DNA of 64,000 bases, taken from assembly GCF_002934065.1 (NCBI RefSeq), contig NZ_CP018049.1, forward strand, positions 1,114,501-1,178,500, in the 5' to 3' direction. Below, one piece after another: positions 43,794-51,256 of this stretch; within the stretch, counting starts at the first letter, position 1, and every line of letters begins with the position of its first letter. Position numbers and translations under genes: made by a program. This DNA is from Pseudomonas orientalis (GTDB lineage: Bacteria; Pseudomonadota; Gammaproteobacteria; Pseudomonadales; Pseudomonadaceae). Under the pieces are notes generated by a model, which ran no database searches, had not been told where the DNA came from, and worked only from the letters and a program-made list of their open reading frames with translations.

Positions 43794-44096
43794 ATGAAAA
43801 GCAAAACCTCACTGCCCGCCTCTTATCGCCTCGCCGTCACTTCGCGTGTACTGGCGGCTGTGGTCGGTGGATATCTGACGGCCTCGCTGGCCGCGATCTG
43901 CCTTGCGCTGTGGCTGCCGACGACGCGCGCCGACGCGGTGATTGTCGGCATGATGAGTTCATTCGTGTTCTACCTGCTGGCGGTGCTCTGGTGTTTCGCC
44001 TGCCGCACCGCGTGGCGTGCGTGGGCGGGGGTGATGCTGCCCAGCGCCCTGCTCGCGACCCTGGCGGGCATTGGGTTCTGGGTGGTGCGCACATGA
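43794..44096 (+). CDS. DUF3649 membrane protein
   Basis: A 100-residue protein with three hydrophobic segments (VLAAVVGGYLTASLAAICLAL, AVIVGMMSSFVFYLLAVLWCF, WAGVMLPSALLATLAGIGFW). The DUF3649 family accompanies PepSY-type membrane proteins in siderophore and haem uptake loci. It overlaps the next gene by 4 bp (ATGA). Its role in iron release at the inner membrane is inferred from context. Confidence 0.8.
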   Translation: MKSKTSLPASYRLAVTSRVLAAVVGGYLTASLAAICLALWLPTTRADAVIVGMMSSFVFYLLAVLWCFACRTAWRAWAGVMLPSALLATLAGIGFWVVRT

Positions 44097-45667
44097 AAGA
44101 GGGTTTTCGCCAAGCCATGGCCTGGCTGCACACCTGGGCCGGATTGATTTTCGGCTGGCTGCTGTTTGCGATTTTCCTGACCGGCACCCTGGCCTATTTC
44201 AAGGATGAAATAACCCACTGGATGCAGCCCGAAGTCCAGGCCCATCCGCTGGACGACGCGCGCAGCCTCGCCGTAGCGCAAGACTACCTGCAGCAACAGG
44301 CGCCCACGGCCGCGCGCTGGTTCATTACCTTGCCCACCCCTCGCGACCCCGGCCTGTCAGTCATGTGGCAAGACAAGGTCGACCCCGGCAAGCGCGGCAA
44401 CTTCATCCAGAAAGTCCTCGACCCGGTCAGCGGCCAGGCGGTCCAGGCCCGCGAAAGCATGGGCGGTGAATTCTTCTACCGCTTCCACTTCCAACTGCAG
44501 ATGCCTTACCCATGGGGCCGCTGGCTGTCGACCCTCGCCGCCATGGTGATGTTTGTGGCGCTGATCACCGGCATCATTACCCACAAGAAAATCTTCAAGG
44601 ACTTCTTCACCTTCCGCCCGCGCAAGGGCCAGCGCTCCTGGCTGGACGGGCACAACGCGGTGGGCGTGCTGGTGCTGCCGTTTCACCTGATGATCACCTA
44701 CAGCAGCCTGGTGATTTTCATGAGCATGGTCATGCCGGCGCCGATCGTGGCCTCCTATGGCAATGACAGCCGTGCCTTCTTCAATGAAGTGTTTCCCAGT
44801 TCCGATAATGCGCCCGCACTCGGCCAGCCGGGTACGTTGCTGCCGTTGTGGCCGCTGTACCAGCAGGCGCAGCAACAGTGGGCGGGTGGGCATGTGGGGC
44901 GCCTGGCGGTGAATAATCCGAGCGACGTCAACGCTTCGGTGAATGTGTTTCGCGCCGGGTCCGACAGCGTGGTGCATGATTTCGGCAGCACCGTTTCGTT
45001 CAACGGCACCACGGGGCAGGTGTTGCGGGTCAGTGGCGAACCGTCCCTGCCGTCGGTCATCGGTGGCAGTTTCTACGGCTTGCACATGGGCCATTTCGCC
45101 GGCCCGGTGTTGCGTTGGCTGTATTTCATCTGCGGCCTGGCAGGCACGGCGATGATCGGCACAGGCCTGGTGATATGGCTTGGCAAGCGTCAGCTCAAGC
45201 ACGCCAAAACCGGTGTGATGCCCTTTGAACTGCGGTTGGTGGAGGTGCTGAACATCGCCAGTATGTCGGGGCTGATGATCGCCATCGCGGCGTTTTTCTG
45301 GGCCAATCGACTGCTGCCGGTGAGTGTGGCCGAACGTTCCGACTGGGAAGTGCAGAGCTTCTTTATCGCCTGGGGCCTGAGCCTGCTCCATGCCGCGTTG
45401 CGGCGCGGTCGCCAGGGCTGGGTCGAGCAGTTGAGCCTGGGCGCGCTGCTGTTTGTGGCCATCCCGTTGATTAATGCCCTGACTACGCCTTATCACTTGG
45501 GCACTTCGCTGATGAGCGGTGACTGGGCCATGGCCGGCTTCGACCTGACGTGCTTGTTCAGCGGCCTGTTCCTGGCATGGGCGGCCTGGAAGATGCAGCG
45601 CCGCGCCGCGTTGCAGCCCAAGGCAGAGCGCGCGCGTGCATTGGCGTTCAAGCAGGAGGCCGGCTGA
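44093..45667 (+). CDS. PepSY-associated iron-regulated membrane protein
   Basis: A 524-residue protein of the PepSY transmembrane (PiuB-like) family. A first helix (WLHTWAGLIFGWLLFAIFLTGTLAYFKDEITHWM) is followed by a large periplasmic part and further helices with conserved histidines (FYRFHFQLQMPYPWGRWL, HNAVGVLVLPFHLMITYSSLV, GLHMGHFAGPVLRWLYFICGL). These suggest haem binding and a ferric-siderophore reductase role, as proposed for related Pseudomonas proteins. The start overlaps the DUF3649 stop; the DUF3325 gene begins right after its stop codon. Confidence 0.88.
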   Translation: MKEGFRQAMAWLHTWAGLIFGWLLFAIFLTGTLAYFKDEITHWMQPEVQAHPLDDARSLAVAQDYLQQQAPTAARWFITLPTPRDPGLSVMWQDKVDPGKRGNFIQKVLDPVSGQAVQARESMGGEFFYRFHFQLQMPYPWGRWLSTLAAMVMFVALITGIITHKKIFKDFFTFRPRKGQRSWLDGHNAVGVLVLPFHLMITYSSLVIFMSMVMPAPIVASYGNDSRAFFNEVFPSSDNAPALGQPGTLLPLWPLYQQAQQQWAGGHVGRLAVNNPSDVNASVNVFRAGSDSVVHDFGSTVSFNGTTGQVLRVSGEPSLPSVIGGSFYGLHMGHFAGPVLRWLYFICGLAGTAMIGTGLVIWLGKRQLKHAKTGVMPFELRLVEVLNIASMSGLMIAIAAFFWANRLLPVSVAERSDWEVQSFFIAWGLSLLHAALRRGRQGWVEQLSLGALLFVAIPLINALTTPYHLGTSLMSGDWAMAGFDLTCLFSGLFLAWAAWKMQRRAALQPKAERARALAFKQEAG

Positions 45668-45994
45668 ATGTTGCTCGCGCTGCTGCTGTGCTACGCCGGG
45701 TTTACCGCGCTGTGCCTGGCCACCGATCGTCATCACGGCGAGTTGCTGCGCAGCAAACCCACGCCTGCACGGCGCCTGGGCTTGCGTGCGCTCGGCTGGT
45801 TGCTGCTGACCCTGTCCATCTGGCCGGCGGTGGCCGTCACCGGTTGGGGTCAGGGCCTGGTGGAGTGGTGCGCGGTGCTCATGCTCAGCGCCCTGCTTTT
45901 GGTGCTGCTGTTGCCGTACCGGCCACGGCTGGCTTTGATCCTTGCGGGCGTCGGCCTGCTGGCCAGCCCTGTCGCGGCGTTTGGGCTTTTCTGA
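45668..45994 (+). CDS. DUF3325 membrane protein
   Basis: A 108-residue protein with three hydrophobic segments (MLLALLLCYAGFTALCLA, GWLLLTLSIWPAVAVTGWG, AVLMLSALLLVLLLPYRPRLALILAGVGLL). DUF3325 proteins are regularly found with DUF3649 and PepSY proteins. Its ATG directly follows the PepSY stop and the sigma gene starts 7 bp after it, so all five genes 43794-47554 form one operon. Confidence 0.82.
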   Translation: MLLALLLCYAGFTALCLATDRHHGELLRSKPTPARRLGLRALGWLLLTLSIWPAVAVTGWGQGLVEWCAVLMLSALLLVLLLPYRPRLALILAGVGLLASPVAAFGLF

Positions 45995-46001
45995 GCGGCC
46001 C

Positions 46002-46580
46002 ATGGTGATCAGCCCGCCGCCCGAACCCCAAGACAGTTCGCACCCGAACGCGGCCGGTGGGCGTGCGCATTTCCTCCAGGTGTTCCTGTCCCAGCGTTCG
46101 CAGATGGAGGCCCTGGTCAGTCGTCGTGTCGGTTGCCGCGCCACGGCGGCTGATCTGGTGCAGGACCTGTTCCTGCGCTTCTGGCGCCGTCCGCTGGTGC
46201 AGGTCGAAGAACTCAGCACCTACCTGCTGCGCTGCGCCGGCAATATCGCCATCGACCATTTGCGCAGCGAGGGCGCCCGCGTGCGCAGCAATGAGGGCTG
46301 GTTGCCGGAGCAACAAGACAACCAGAGCTGGGAACCCCAGGCGGCTCTCGAAGCGGGCAATGACCTGCGCCATGTCGAAGCCGCCTTGCGCAGTCTGCCC
46401 GAGCGCACCCGGCAGATTTTCCTGCTCAACCGCATTCACGGGCGCAAATACGCAGAGATCGCCAAGGCCATGGGCCTGTCCCAAAGCGCCGTGGAAAAAC
46501 ACATGATGCGTGCCCTGCACGCGTGCAAGGCGAGCCTGCGCGAACCGTCAGTCCCACGTACGCCAGGGAACGCATCGTGA
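46002..46580 (+). CDS. Second ECF sigma factor, FecI/FpvI type
   Basis: A 192-residue sigma factor. Region 2 reads HFLQVFLSQRSQMEALVSRRVGCRATAADLVQDLFLRFWRRP, and region 4 reads RHVEAALRSLPERTRQIFLLNRIHGRKYAEIAKAMGLSQSAVEKHMMRA. It belongs to the iron-starvation sigma group. The start at 46002 is 7 bp after the DUF3325 stop. It overlaps its FecR partner by 4 bp. No receptor gene follows, unlike most such pairs. Confidence 0.88.
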   Translation: MVISPPPEPQDSSHPNAAGGRAHFLQVFLSQRSQMEALVSRRVGCRATAADLVQDLFLRFWRRPLVQVEELSTYLLRCAGNIAIDHLRSEGARVRSNEGWLPEQQDNQSWEPQAALEAGNDLRHVEAALRSLPERTRQIFLLNRIHGRKYAEIAKAMGLSQSAVEKHMMRALHACKASLREPSVPRTPGNAS

Positions 46581-47554
46581 ACGTCACTCCTACGCCCGCC
46601 CAGGAACAGGCCGCGCTCGACTGGCTGAGCCGGCTGCACGACCAGCCCGGCAGCGGCGATCAAGCCTCCTTCAGCCGATGGCTGCGCGCCGACCCCGCCC
46701 ATATCGAAGCCTACGCCCAGGCACAGGTGCTGTGGGAGTTGAGCGAGGTGCCGGCACGCACCCTGGCCGACGAAGACGCACAGGCCTTGCAGGGTTATCT
46801 CGATGCGATGCGCCGTTCCGGGCGCTCGCGCCTGGTGCGTGGGGCCGGCGCCCTGGCCATGGCGGCCTGTTTGTTGTTGATGGTGTCGATGGGCGCCGGT
46901 TGGCAGCCGTCGCGTTGGGTCGATGACCTTGGCGCCGATTACGTGACGGCGCCAGGGCAGGTGAGGACCGTCACCCTGGCCGATCAGTCCCACGTCACCC
47001 TCGACGCCGACAGCGCGATTGCGGTGGATTTCAGTCACGGCGAGCGGCATATCCAATTGCGTCGCGGGGCCGGTTTTTTCCGCGTTGTCCACACCGGCCA
47101 GCCCTTCGTGGTCGAGGCGGGCGATGGAGAAACGCGGGTGCTGGGCACACAGTTCGAAGTGCGCCTGCAACCGGCAGGGGCCCAGGTGACCGTGCTGTCC
47201 GGCCAGGTTGGCGTGACGCCGTCCGCACAGGCACCGCAGCAAATTCTGACGGCAGGCCAGCAAGTGGCCTACGCCGACGGTGTAGCCGAGCCGCTGCACT
47301 CGGTGGACAGCGAATCACGCCTGGCCTGGCGCGACGGTTGGCTCAATTACTACAAGGCGCCGCTGGCCGAGGTGGTCAGGGACCTCGCACGTTACTACCC
47401 GGGCCGCATCCTCCTGCTCAATGCCGAGATGGGCGCCAGGCGCGTCAGCGGCAGCTTTCCAAGCGACGACCCTGCCGCCGTGTTGAAGGCCTTGCAAGCG
47501 GTCCTCGGCTTCGAGCAATACACGCTGCTGGGGCGAGTGATTGTGTTGCGCTAG
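46577..47554 (+). CDS. Second FecR-family anti-sigma factor
   Basis: A 325-residue protein with the cytoplasmic sigma-binding region (EQAALDWLSRLHDQPGSGDQASFSRWLRADPAHIEAYAQAQVLWE) and one membrane helix near residues 94-112. The periplasmic FecR domain follows (TVTLADQSHVTLDADSAIAVDF, GETRVLGTQFEVRL), then an STN-like C-terminal segment (LAEVVRDLARYYPGRILLLNAEMGARRVSGSFPSDDPAAVLKALQAVLGFEQY). GTG start coupled to the sigma stop (GTGA). Its receptor must be encoded elsewhere. Confidence 0.88.
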   Translation: MNVTPTPAQEQAALDWLSRLHDQPGSGDQASFSRWLRADPAHIEAYAQAQVLWELSEVPARTLADEDAQALQGYLDAMRRSGRSRLVRGAGALAMAACLLLMVSMGAGWQPSRWVDDLGADYVTAPGQVRTVTLADQSHVTLDADSAIAVDFSHGERHIQLRRGAGFFRVVHTGQPFVVEAGDGETRVLGTQFEVRLQPAGAQVTVLSGQVGVTPSAQAPQQILTAGQQVAYADGVAEPLHSVDSESRLAWRDGWLNYYKAPLAEVVRDLARYYPGRILLLNAEMGARRVSGSFPSDDPAAVLKALQAVLGFEQYTLLGRVIVLR

Positions 47555-47665
47555 GCGCACGGCGCCGTTTACCGAACCGTCATCGCAATCACCAGAATCT
47601 GTCACTAGAAGGTTACACGCGGCGAGGGTCTCGCTCGAAGCTAGTTTCTTAGGCTGCCACAAACC

Positions 47666-47761
47666 AAATGTGGGAGGGGGCTTGCCCCCGATAGCATTGT
47701 GTCAGTCAGCCTATCTGTAGCTGATACACCGCAATCGGGGGCAAGCCCCCTCCCACATTTG
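47666..47761. repeat. REP inverted pair, type A
   Basis: Facing arms between the fecR-like gene and the glutaredoxin gene (convergent). They occupy the place where a receptor gene would be expected after a FecI/FecR pair. Confidence 0.9.
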
Positions 47762-47786
47762 ATCTGCGGTGTTTTCGAGGGTCGGG

Positions 47787-48137
47787 TTATTTCAGGGCGG
47801 CCATGATGGCCTCGGGGTTGTAGTCGCGGATCAAGGTGCCGTTGACGTCCACAAACGGAATCCCGCCGCCGCCCAACGCTTCATACGCCTTGCGCGCCTG
47901 GGCATCCTTCTCGATATCGAAGGCCTGGTAGGGAATACCCTTCTGGTCCAGAAAACGTCGAATCTGCTTGCAATAGCCGCACCACTCGGTGGAATAGAGC
48001 ACCACGCGCGCCGAGGCGCGTACCTGCTCGGATGCCACCTGCGAGGGGTTGAGCAGTCGCTCGATCTTACCCCAGTTCTGAATCACCACCACCACCAGCA
48101 ACACCAGCAGGACTTTCTTCAAGACCCCGCCAAGCAT
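47787..48137 (-). CDS. Membrane-anchored glutaredoxin-family protein
   Basis: A 116-residue protein. An N-terminal helix (VLLVLLVVVVIQNW) would anchor it in the membrane. The thioredoxin-like domain has the active site WCGYC (C59 and C62 by rough count), the cis-proline in GIPFVDVNG and a DYNPEAIMAAL C-terminus. It probably reduces disulfides or mixed disulfides, but the substrate is unknown. Its ATG overlaps the yejK stop (TGATG), so the two are translated together. Confidence 0.85.
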   Translation of the reverse strand: MLGGVLKKVLLVLLVVVVIQNWGKIERLLNPSQVASEQVRASARVVLYSTEWCGYCKQIRRFLDQKGIPYQAFDIEKDAQARKAYEALGGGGIPFVDVNGTLIRDYNPEAIMAALK

Positions 48138-49141
48138 CAGTTGCGGCGCTTGAGCTGGTCGGTCAGTTGGGTCGGCAGGCCCTTGATGATCAAGGTGCCG
48201 GCGGCTTCGTCGTATTCGATCTTGTCGCCCAGCAGGTGGGCTTCAAAGCTGATGGACAAGCCTTCGGCGCGGCCGGTGAAGCGGCGGAACTGGTTGAGGG
48301 TGCGTTTGTCGGCAGGAATTTCCGGCGACAGACCGTAGTCCTTGTTGCGAATATGGTCGTAGAACGCTTTGGGCCGCTCTTCATCGATCAGGCCGGACAG
48401 TTCTTCCAGGCCCATGGGCTCGCCAAGCTTGGCCTGGCTGCTGGCGTAGTCCACCAGGGTCTTGGTTTTCTCGCGCGCCGACTCGTCCGGCAGGTCCTCG
48501 CTTTCAACGAAGTCACTGAACGCCTTGAGCAGGGTGCGGGTTTCGCCCGGGCCGTCGACGCCTTCCTGGCAGCCGATAAAGTCGCGGAAATACTCCGAGA
48601 CCTTCTTGCCGTTCTTGCCCTTGATAAACGAGATGTACTGCTTGGACTGCTTGTTGTTCTGCCACTCGGACACGTTGATCCGCGCTGCCAGGTGCAGTTG
48701 GCCAAGGTCCAGGTGGCGCGAGGGCGTCACGTCCAGCTCGTCGGTCACCGCCACGCCTTCGCTGTGGTGCAGCAGGGCGATGGCCAGGTAGTCGGTCATC
48801 CCTTGCTGGTAGTGGGCGAACAGTACGTGACCGCCGGTCGACAGGTTGGACTCCTCCATCAGCTTCTGCAGATGTTCCACTGCGGTACGGCTGAAGGTGG
48901 TGAAATCCTGACCACCGTCAAAGTATTCCTTCAACCAGCCGCTGAACGGGTGCGCGCCGGACTCGGCATGGAAGAAACCCCAGGCCTTGCCCTGTTTGGC
49001 GTTGTAGCTCTCGTTGAGGTCGGCAAGCATGTTCTCGATGGCGGCCGACTCGGACAGCTCTGAATCACGGGCATGCAGAACTGCGGGTGTGCCGTCGGGT
49101 TTTTTGTCGATCAGGTGGACGATGCAATGACGGATCGGCAT
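48137..49141 (-). CDS. yejK: Nucleoid-associated protein YejK
   Basis: A 334-residue protein of the YejK/NdpA family ([23 protein letters not shown]..., [53 protein letters not shown]). In E. coli YejK associates with the nucleoid and topoisomerases. Length is normal. The HU gene lies divergently 397 bp upstream, an apt but possibly accidental neighbour. Confidence 0.93.
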   Translation of the reverse strand: MPIRHCIVHLIDKKPDGTPAVLHARDSELSESAAIENMLADLNESYNAKQGKAWGFFHAESGAHPFSGWLKEYFDGGQDFTTFSRTAVEHLQKLMEESNLSTGGHVLFAHYQQGMTDYLAIALLHHSEGVAVTDELDVTPSRHLDLGQLHLAARINVSEWQNNKQSKQYISFIKGKNGKKVSEYFRDFIGCQEGVDGPGETRTLLKAFSDFVESEDLPDESAREKTKTLVDYASSQAKLGEPMGLEELSGLIDEERPKAFYDHIRNKDYGLSPEIPADKRTLNQFRRFTGRAEGLSISFEAHLLGDKIEYDEAAGTLIIKGLPTQLTDQLKRRN

Positions 49142-49538
49142 AGGCTTCTCGGCTGGTTGAAGGGGAGCGTTGAGCCTCCCGCAAAAAGTTGCCCAGTGTA
49201 CCGCACCCGTTGGTCAAGACGCGCCTGGAAGGGCGGTTTGGATGTTCTCCCACCGTGCATATGGGGTTTTTTCACGCTTTAGAGCGATAAAGCTGACCAA
49301 ATGGGTATGTTGAGGCGGATATTTCCCCGTCTCTGTGCTAGTTTTGCCCCGTCTTACGCCAAGTCTCGGCGTTAAGCGTGCATTCAGCATTTGTCAGGTC
49401 GAACCAATCCCCGTTTCAAGCATCTATAACCCCGTTCTCCAAAGGTTATAGCCGGGGCGCCAGGCCGACACGGTCGGGCTCGACGGCTGACACTGCACTC
49501 TGCAATCCATATGAATTTGATAGGGAAGGAACACCACA
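49142..49538. promoter_or_regulatory. Intergenic region upstream of yejK and HU
   Basis: 397 bp without a gene hold the divergent promoters. An 8-bp perfect inverted repeat, CTATAACC-N12-GGTTATAG (49424-49451), lies 88-115 bp before the HU start, probably in its leader or promoter. The HU start has an AAGGAA site. No other structure is evident. Confidence 0.5.
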
Positions 49539-49820
49539 ATGGCTTTGACTAAAGACCAACTGATCGCTGATATCGCTGAAGCTATCGACGCGCCGAAAAC
49601 CACCGCGCGCGCAGCGCTGGACCAACTGGGCCAGATCGTTGCCGATCAGCTGGAAAACGGCGGCGAAATCACTCTGCCAGGTATCGGCAAGCTGAAAGTG
49701 ACCGAGCGTCCTGCCCGTACCGGCCGTAACCCTTCGACTGGCGCTGCCATCGAAATCGCTGCCAAGAAAGTTATCAAGCTGGTTGTGGCCAAAGGCCTGA
49801 CCGACGCTGTTAACAAGTAA
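49539..49820 (+). CDS. HU-family DNA-binding protein
   Basis: A 93-residue histone-like protein (MALTKDQLIADIAEAIDAPKTTARAALDQLGQIVADQLENGGEITLPGIGKLKVTERPARTGRNPSTG...). It has the HU dimerisation helices and the DNA-binding arm motif GRNPSTG with the intercalating proline. It bends and compacts DNA. It is a diverged HU paralogue, not the hupB gene next to lon. A strong terminator follows. Confidence 0.93.
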   Translation: MALTKDQLIADIAEAIDAPKTTARAALDQLGQIVADQLENGGEITLPGIGKLKVTERPARTGRNPSTGAAIEIAAKKVIKLVVAKGLTDAVNK

Positions 49821-49828
49821 GACGCCGT

Positions 49829-49868
49829 AAAAAAACCGTGCTCCGGAGTGATCCGGGCACGGTTTTTT
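49829..49868 (+). terminator. Rho-independent terminator of HU gene
   Basis: AAAACCGTG...CACGGTTTT with an inner CCGG/CCGG pairing forms a long stem ending in TTTTTT, 9 bp after the stop. Confidence 0.9.
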
Positions 49869-49892
49869 GTTGCCTGCGATTTTGTTTGCAAC

Positions 49893-49992
49893 GGTAGGAG
49901 CGAGCTTGCTCGCGAAAGACGTTAACGATAACGCGCCCGTCCTGGTTGAACGCGGCGCCTTGGCGTTTTTCGCGAGCAAGCTCGCTCCTACA
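49893..49992. repeat. REP inverted pair, type B
   Basis: Facing GTAGGAGCGAGCTTGCTCGC arms. The spacer reads GACGTTAACGATAACG...TCCTGGTTGAACGCGG, shared with other type B copies. Confidence 0.9.
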
Positions 49993-50001
49993 GTGTGGGC
50001 G

Positions 50002-51018
50002 TCAGCGCACCCAGCGCTGGCGCCAGATCTGCTGTTCGTTCTTGGTCTGGAAGGTCCAGGCGACGAAGCGGCTTTGCTTTTGCCCCTGGGACATTTCCAC
50101 CACCTGGCTTTCCAGCACGCCGGCCTTTTTCAATGCCGTCTCGATCGCGGGCAGGTTTGACGCTTTTGACACCAGTGTGCTGAACCACAGCACCTTGTGG
50201 GCAAAATGCGCGCTTTCGGCGATCAGTTGCGTCACGAAACGCGCTTCGCCGCCCTCACACCACAGTTCGGCCGATTGGCCGCCGAAGTTCAGCACCGGCA
50301 ACTTGCGCTTGGGGTCGGCTTTGCCCAGGGCACGCCACTTGCGCTCGCTGCCCTTGGTGGCTTCGTCCATGGACGCGTGGAACGGCGGGTTGCACATGGT
50401 CAGGTCAAAGCGTTCGGCAGGCTCCAGCAGGCCCAACAGGATGTGCTTGGGGTTGGGTTGCTGGCGCAACTCGATGACTTTGCTCAAGTCGTTGGACTGC
50501 ACGATGGCCTTGGCAGCCGCCACGGCGATAGGGTCGACCTCCGAGCCGAGGAAGTTCCAGCGGTACTCCATGTAGCCAATCAGCGGGTAGACGCAGTTGG
50601 CGCCCATGCCGATATCCAGCACCTTGACGATGGAACCGCGCGGAATCTTGCCGTCGTTGACGCTGGCCAGCAGGTCGGCAAGGAAGTGCACGTAGTCGGC
50701 GCGCCCGGGCACCGGCGGGCACAGGTAATCGGCCGGGATGTCCCAATGCTGGATGCCGTAGAACGACTTGAGCAGCGCCCGGTTGAACACCCGCACCGCG
50801 TCGGGGCTGGCGAAGTCGATGCTCTCTTTGCCATAGGGATTGATGATCACGAATTGCGCCAGTTCCGGCGTGGTCTTGATCAGCGCCTGGAAGTCGTAAC
50901 GGCCTGTGTGGCGGTTGCGCGGGTGCAGGGTAGCCTCTTTGCGTGGCGCGACGGGTTTGGCCGTGGCGGCGGTTTTAGGCTTCTTGCGCGGTGGTTTGGG
51001 TGTGCTGGGGGCGGTCAT
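50002..51018 (-). CDS. rlmF: 23S rRNA adenine(1618)-N6-methyltransferase
   Basis: A 338-residue SAM-dependent methyltransferase. After a lysine/proline-rich tail (residues 1-32) comes the conserved core [12 protein letters not shown], the SAM-binding loop [13 protein letters not shown] and the N6-adenine motif [11 protein letters not shown]. This matches RlmF (YbiN), which methylates A1618 of 23S rRNA. A REP pair lies on each side. Confidence 0.95.
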   Translation of the reverse strand: MTAPSTPKPPRKKPKTAATAKPVAPRKEATLHPRNRHTGRYDFQALIKTTPELAQFVIINPYGKESIDFASPDAVRVFNRALLKSFYGIQHWDIPADYLCPPVPGRADYVHFLADLLASVNDGKIPRGSIVKVLDIGMGANCVYPLIGYMEYRWNFLGSEVDPIAVAAAKAIVQSNDLSKVIELRQQPNPKHILLGLLEPAERFDLTMCNPPFHASMDEATKGSERKWRALGKADPKRKLPVLNFGGQSAELWCEGGEARFVTQLIAESAHFAHKVLWFSTLVSKASNLPAIETALKKAGVLESQVVEMSQGQKQSRFVAWTFQTKNEQQIWRQRWVR

Positions 51019-51080
51019 GTTGATTCTGGTGTTGGCTCAAAGTGGCGGCCATTGTCACACATCCTGAGCTCAACTCGTTC

Positions 51081-51174
51081 AAATGTGGGAGGGGGCTTGC
51101 CCCCGATGGCTGTGTGTCAGTCAATTATCTGTTAACTGACCCACCGCCATCGGGGGCAAGCCCCCTCCCACATT
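51081..51174. repeat. REP inverted pair, type A
   Basis: Facing arms between the rlmF start and the valS terminator. Confidence 0.9.
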
Positions 51175-51211
51175 GACTGCATTCACAGCAGGACATCGGG
51201 AACGATCAGGC

Positions 51212-51242
51212 AAAAAAAAGAGACCCGAAGGTCTCTTTTTTT
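51212..51242 (-). terminator. Rho-independent terminator of valS
   Basis: AGAGACC-CGAA-GGTCTCT is extended by A- and T-runs on both sides. It lies 15 bp after the valS stop (minus strand). Confidence 0.9.
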
Positions 51243-51256
51243 ACGCGACTCAAGCC

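Noticed and set aside
44357..46219. 620-codon open frame antisense to the PepSY/DUF3325 genes
   Set aside because: Q/R/H-rich shadow crossing several real genes; no start site or domain.
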